64,000 nucleotides of DNA from Tethya wilhelma (Eukaryota; Porifera; Demospongiae; Tethyida; Tethyidae). Positions 60,201 to 64,000 of this stretch are shown one piece after another (position 1 is the first letter of the stretch; each line of letters starts with the position of its first letter). The position numbers were made by a program, and so were the translations under genes. A model generated the notes under the pieces. The model was not told where the DNA came from and made no database searches. It was given only the letters and a program-made list of their open reading frames with translations. Location: assembly GCA_964030475.1 (NCBI GenBank), contig CAXIPT010000009.1, forward strand, positions 3,831,767-3,895,766, read 5' to 3'.

Positions 60201-62119
60201 GCTCAACGTAGTCACGAAACGTCTTAATCTATGCACAGGGAAACAAAAAGACAGACATGCATATACTGTACAGGAGATTGTAGATTTGCACACCCCTTTA
60301 CAGCACTCTAAAGTTATAGATGTATATTAACATTGGTACTATAATATTATTATTTCATTTTTTTGTGGAATTTCATTTTATTTCCCTACAAAAATTTTAT
60401 GGAAGATATACGTACATGACTGTATAGGGATTGTGCTTCACGAAATTAGCTCTAAACAGCAAAGAAGGGCTTTATTTACCATTCTATAAAAAGATGGAAC
60501 TAGAGAGTAGTAGAAATACAGCGTGCTATTGACTAGCTACATTATTTAATGCCACTTGTACTCACTGGTAGTTTCTTCCCATTGAGGTACACTGCCACAC
60601 CCTTGGTGCAGCCAGCGATGTCGTAGGCTCTGCGAGTCATGAGGGCTACCATGTCTGAACTGAGATGGGTCATCTTGAACTTGGCCAGGTCAGGTTTGAA
60701 AGTGACCTTGGTGTAGTCTGAGCGGCTGTCCTTGATGATGGTCTTACCAGCAGATCCCATGTTGTTCTTCCACGTCTGTAAGTATGACAATGGTATGTTA
60801 ATATGTACAGGAATGAGTGTTACTGATAATACCGTATAGAGAGCAAAAAATAAATTAGGCGAATTGGCAAATTCTTCTTCAAATCACCAAATAAAAAATT
60901 GCCAAACAGTTTTATACACACGTGCGTCCCAACGCAGCGTTAACATCACCAATAACGCTAAAATGGGAATTCGCCAAATTTTAGGCCACCAAATTTACCC
61001 ACTATACAGTAAATGACCATATAGTAGAAGTCCTATGTACCTGTTTGAATAACTTGTTTGATTCGCTCGAAGCAGTCTCGACAGTGAATTCAGTGCTAAA
61101 GATATTACACAGTTTGGCTCCATATCCGTTCCTGCCTCCAGTCACCTTCTTCTCATCGTCATCATAGTTGGAGGAGGTGAGGAGGGTGCCAAAGATCAAC
61201 TGAGGCACATACATCTTCTCAGTGGCGTGCATCTCAACCGGTATTCCACGACCATTGTTCCACACACTCACTACATTGTTCTCACTGCAATGGTGGATGG
61301 TAAAACAGCAGTATGTATGTACAAGTTGAAAGAGATAATGGAGTGTTGTACAAAGAGTGATATACTATTCAACTCCCACTGAGGTGATAAAGCACTTACG
61401 GGTCAATTGTGATCTTGATGGAATTCATGCTCACATCTCTCTGCTTGTTGTCGGCAGCATTTACTGCAGGAACAAACACAACAAGTGTGCAGTAATAAAC
61501 ATGTACAATAAATTTTTTTGATTGGCTAACAAAGGGGAAGAAAATGCAATTATGTATACATAAAGGTCATGTGATTTTCTATACTTCATACGTACAGTAT
61601 CTCCTCTGACTGGTTGCTATGTTTGGGAGAATTCAGGATTTCATTCAGCTATTCAAGGTAACTGGTCCAAAATCAAAACCAACCACACAGAAACACAACA
61701 AGAAACAACATGTATAGAGAACAATGCTTTCAACTACATAATAACGAATGGAAGCCTGATTCATTGTTCATGTTAACAATATGGCAAAGGATCAGCAGCC
61801 AAATAGGTATAGTATGACAAAAAATAGGATGCCATTGGCAGTCAGTGTCAAGCTACTATTAAAAATGGAACATACCAAGAATTTCGTCAAAGATCTTGTA
61901 AAGCCCTGGGACGAATGTCACCTGTCTCTTGACAATGGCCTGCTTCTCCTCATCAAACACATACATAGACTCCGTGGTCTCTTCCACAGAGCCCACATAG
62001 GTATCAGGGCGAAGTAGAATGTGCTCCAACTGAGTCTTTCTCTGGTAGATACGTTCAACAGAAAGCCTTTTCTTCCCCTCTTTACCACCAGCAAAGCTCA
62101 TTGGCTCTAGAGGATTCAT
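49844..62119 (-). CDS. TOP2: DNA topoisomerase II, complete except for the C-terminal end
   Basis: Nineteen exons read in phase: 61876-62119, 61400-61463, 61041-61284, 60566-60775, 60043-60228, 57697-57936, 57295-57436 (or its twin 55914-56055), 55637-55791, 55080-55316, 54463-54678, 53972-54301, 53360-53487, 52875-53127, 52395-52594, 51968-52103, 51360-51555, 50786-51024, 50641-50724 and 49844-50511 (cut by the n at 49843). They give 1,168 codons before the last exon. GHKL ATPase: NNGRGIPVE and GGRNGYGAKL. TOPRIM: EGDSA (Glu456) and DQDQDG (536-541). Cleavage: SPRYIFTM with active Tyr800, matching human TOP2A positions with an offset of five. The Lys/Pro/Ser-rich tail holds KKP repeats for nuclear import. 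It passes DNA duplexes through a double-strand break in the nucleus; essential in animals. Confidence 0.92.
54712..54919. mobile_element. MITE of the GGGTAAATTTGG family, copy 3, in a TOP2 intron
   Basis: Ends TGTATAGTGGGTAAATTTGG and CTCACCAAATTTACCCGCTA are inverted repeats; the inside has GCCAAACAGTTTTATA as in the other copies. Confidence 0.75.
55890..56116 (-). repeat. Duplicated TOP2 exon 7 with flanks, copy near exon 8
   Basis: Contains exon 55914-56055 (AMGCGVIERVLSWARAKSQA... DDANEAGG), identical in sequence to 57295-57436 at an offset of 1,381 bases. Both copies are preceded on the plus strand by a (CA)n run. Both are phase 0 to 1, so including both would shift the frame; only one can be used. 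Confidence 0.9.
56203..57257. mobile_element. Element with inverted ends between the two exon 7 copies
   Basis: GCACGACGACCTACAATTT at 56207 is mirrored by AAATTGTAGGTCGTCCTG near 57232-57250; TTTCAGTCACA and TGTGACTGAAA extend the pair. Each end abuts a (CA)n run. About 1 kb with no convincing coding sequence; the gap base at 56161 is nearby. Confidence 0.5.
57271..57497 (-). repeat. Duplicated TOP2 exon 7 with flanks, copy near exon 6
   Basis: Twin of 55890-56116. It directly follows exon 6 (57697-57936) in transcription order and would be the first exon 7 met by the spliceosome. Confidence 0.9.
57958..58946. mobile_element. Non-coding element with GGGGCAAGCATGAGCGAGCC ends, in a TOP2 intron
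   Basis: Left end GGGGCAAGCATGAGCGAGCC and right end GGGCTTGCTCGTGCTCGCCC are inverted. It contains a (TA)n at 58016-58032. No transposase was recognised, so it is a MITE-like element of about 1 kb. Confidence 0.65.
59061..59746. mobile_element. Second element of the same family, 0.7 kb
   Basis: Left end GGGGCGAGCCTGAGCGAGC and right end GGGGCTCGCTCAGGCTCGCC. It sits 114 bases from the first, in the same 2.1-kb TOP2 intron (57937-60042). Confidence 0.65.
60833..61009. mobile_element. MITE of the GGGTAAATTTGG family, copy 4, in a TOP2 intron
   Basis: The right end GGCCACCAAATTTACCCACTA is clear; the left end is degenerate (CGTATAGAGAGC... TTAGGCGAATTGGC). The internal GCCAAACAGTTTTATA matches copy 3. 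Confidence 0.65.
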
Positions 62120-62473
62120 CTCTCCTAGTGGCTAGAGTCACAAGTACATAATGAAAATGTCATATCAGGCTAAAATATTCATATTCATATTCATACATCT
62201 TTTACAGTGTCTACGGAGTACAGAGAACTTACAATCTGACTCAGTCACTCAATAGGTCTCTATTTTACATCTACTGACTCAAACACACCAGAACAAGAAC
62301 GCTCTACCCGTTGACAAACAACATGTGCAGTTCCCGCCAAAATTTTATTACTCCACCATTGCGGTTCAAATACTCAAATTGAAGCGCACCAAGCATTCAA
62401 CTGTACTCTGACATTATCATGTGACTAATAATCATGCACCTATAGCCCTCGTCCTTGAGGTGCTGAAGCAGTC
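62120..62473. promoter_or_regulatory. Divergent promoter between TOP2 and the GNAT gene
   Basis: Only 354 bases separate the two start codons, which face away from each other, so the genes probably share a bidirectional promoter. No TATA box is obvious. An acceptor-like CCACTAG just before the TOP2 ATG may mark a 5' leader intron. Confidence 0.5.
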
Positions 62474-63424
62474 ATGAGCAAGTCAGGAGGAGGCGAATTG
62501 TCTGTGAAGCCAGCAACATCAGAGAAAGACTATGATTTCATCACAAAATTGGCTAAAGAAGAACAATGGGTGTCTGTGGGAGCTCACAGCATAGCTCATA
62601 TGGGTCCAGTGCTTGATCCAGGCTTCTTCATAGGTTACTTGAATGGTCAGAGGATTGGTCAAGTGTGTGGAGTCAAGTATGGCGAAAGTGGTGGAAATTC
62701 TTCAGTCTATTACGTTGGATTCTACATCGTTGAGAAGGCATTTCGTGGTAGAGGATACGGTTTGAAGATATGGAATACTGTGTGGGAATCATTTCCAAAA
62801 GATGGCAATAAATTTCTCGACGGCGTTCTTAATATGGTACCTCAGTATGAAAGTTTAATGGGTTTGAAAAAAGAATGGAAAGAAAATGAGTACATAATAC
62901 CATGTGCAACAATAGTGGATTTGTTTGGAAAAATATTCATACCCACTTGTGAAACGCATGGGATTGTAGTTAAACCGGTAACTGAAGTTGATTTTGACAG
63001 AGTCTTTGACTATGATGCATCTGTGTTTGGATTTCCCCGACGTGAATTCTTGCAGAAGTGGACCACCATTCCTGAGAGCCTAGGGTGGGTGGCTCTGAAC
63101 ACCAAGGGAGACGTTATTGGATTTATTGTCATTCGCTGCAGTGTGATGGACAAGTGCCGAATCATTGGTCCTCTGTTCTCCGATGACATTGACATTGCTC
63201 GGGTTCTTCTCTACACTGCAGCTGATTCAGTTTTAAAGCAGAGGTCTGCCGAGAAACTTGAACTGTTTGTACCAGTTGGTGTTAATCCTGATGCTAGGGA
63301 TCTGATTGAGAAGGAGTTAGGTTGTGAAAGTACTTTTAGAGAAGTTCGTATGTATACTCGAGGCATCCCACCACAACTCTGCTTGAAGAAAGTGATAGCA
63401 ATTACATCACCCGGCTTTGGCTAA
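62474..63424 (+). CDS. Two-part GNAT-type N-acetyltransferase (YitH/holothin-acyltransferase-like)
   Basis: A single exon of 316 residues. The N-terminal half has the GNAT core: FIGYLNGQRIGQVCGVKY (strands 2-3), YVGFYIVEKAFRGRGYGLKI with the acetyl-CoA loop RGRGYG, then LDGVLNMVPQYESLMGLKKE, where the Y..LGF-like segment appears as YESLMG. The C-terminal half (from about residue 155, IVVKPVTEVDFDRVFDYDAS) is a second, GNAT-like domain of the YitH/DUF1248 type found in animals and bacteria. Substrate unknown. Intronless and divergent from TOP2; the start at 62474 is the first ATG and gives a normal family N-terminus. Confidence 0.8.
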   Translation: MSKSGGGELSVKPATSEKDYDFITKLAKEEQWVSVGAHSIAHMGPVLDPGFFIGYLNGQRIGQVCGVKYGESGGNSSVYYVGFYIVEKAFRGRGYGLKIWNTVWESFPKDGNKFLDGVLNMVPQYESLMGLKKEWKENEYIIPCATIVDLFGKIFIPTCETHGIVVKPVTEVDFDRVFDYDASVFGFPRREFLQKWTTIPESLGWVALNTKGDVIGFIVIRCSVMDKCRIIGPLFSDDIDIARVLLYTAADSVLKQRSAEKLELFVPVGVNPDARDLIEKELGCESTFREVRMYTRGIPPQLCLKKVIAITSPGFG

Positions 63425-63493
63425 ACTGCATCTACACCTATTGTTATGTGTGTGTATATAATAATGTATGTGTTATTCCACTATCAAGCTCTT

Positions 63494-63528
63494 TGCGCAT
63501 GCGCATGCTAATGACTACAACCGGAAGC
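63494..63528 (+). promoter_or_regulatory. NRF1-like and ETS-like motifs, possible promoter of a gene to the right
   Basis: TGCGCATGCGCATGC is a tandem NRF1-type palindrome, followed 10 bases later by AACCGGAAGC, an ETS core. A donor-like CTGT|GTAAGT at 63812 could end a 5' exon. Nothing further is recognised to 64000. Confidence 0.4.
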
Positions 63529-64000
63529 AAGCACGTGGACTGCCTTGGCCTTGGCGCCTGTCCAACATGGTATCTTGAGACTCGAGAGTCTGAGTGGAGC
63601 AGCTCTTGATTTGGTTAGACGAACAAGAGAGCTGCAAGAAGAATATAGCCAAATACTTACAGTCACTCAAACTTCGCTACTATAAAGGCTGACATCATCT
63701 GAACACTGAATAAAGTCGGAAACCAACATCACCACTGTGACAGTGATGAAGTGCTCAGGTTCAAAATGAAAATGAAAAACAACTTGAAACACTTACAGTT
63801 AATGGAGTCTGTGTAAGTAATTATAGTTTAAAAAGAGTGGTATGAAATTCACACAAAGACTGATGCAGAAAACTTATAGTCACTAACCCAGGGCAGTGTG
63901 CCACTGCCATTAATTTATAGGCAAAGCTAGCTAGTTCACAATTTTTAGTTCTTTTAGTTAGCAAGTCATTTTTCTGACAACTTGCAATGTTACTCCTTAA

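Noticed and set aside
63566..63812. First exon of another kinase-kelch gene (reading LETLTVNGVC before a donor at 63812)
   Set aside because: The similarity to EPYTLNGVQV is too short and the surrounding sequence does not match the other copies.

Overview
This window looks like nuclear DNA of an early-branching animal, most likely a demosponge (Amphimedon-like; inferred from gene families, not searched). The evidence is AT-rich sequence, GT-AG introns mostly of 60-150 bases, Delta/Jagged-type EGF exons, a complete-looking set of DNA topoisomerase II ATPase-to-cleavage exons, Ig/FN3 receptor genes and many Penelope-like retroelement and foldback remnants. It is an assembly scaffold: single or short N gaps lie at 1515, 9231, 10527, 19737, 40821-40839, 49843 and 56161, with a 588-base gap at 23069-23656. 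Several oddities sit exactly at these gaps.

Layout. 1-1023 (+): six exons of a DSL-type Notch-ligand-like gene that stops abruptly. 1-2.5 kb: foldback element, (CA)n and a Penelope relic. 2678-4146 (-): secreted protein with a Gly/Gln repeat and a C-terminal domain resembling inter-alpha-trypsin-inhibitor heavy chains. 4954-7593 (+): first of three kinase/coiled-coil/kelch genes. 7.6-13.4 kb: repeats, a kelch fragment and a Penelope-like reverse transcriptase. 13.7-34.8 kb (-): tandem array of three Ig/FN3 surface-protein genes (A 13760-16626, B 24193-26621, C 28555-33608). Between them lie a broken receptor tyrosine phosphatase relic, an identical 1,424-base duplication and a Penelope insertion. 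35158-36074 (+): death-domain/coiled-coil protein with a frame break. 36320-39928 (+) and 41070-43669 (-): the other two kinase-kelch genes, convergent, with a kelch pseudogene between them. 44.2-45.0 kb: degenerate tandem satellite. 45049-48509 (+): 3' part of a topoisomerase II gene. 48805-49563 (+): SAM methyltransferase. 49844-62119 (-): topoisomerase II, nearly complete but cut at a gap. 62474-63424 (+): two-part GNAT-like acetyltransferase, divergent from TOP2.

Functional picture. The kinase-kelch genes and the death-domain gene look like cytoplasmic signalling proteins; the kinases share an intron that splits the start codon. The Ig/FN3 genes are built from one-domain exons that nearly all have phase 1-1 boundaries, so domains can be gained, lost or skipped without changing frame. 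The TOP2 3' half exists twice in inverted orientation around the methyltransferase, which is either a recent inverted duplication or two haplotypes placed in one scaffold. Exon coordinates were read by hand from splice sites and checked for phase; no database search was possible.
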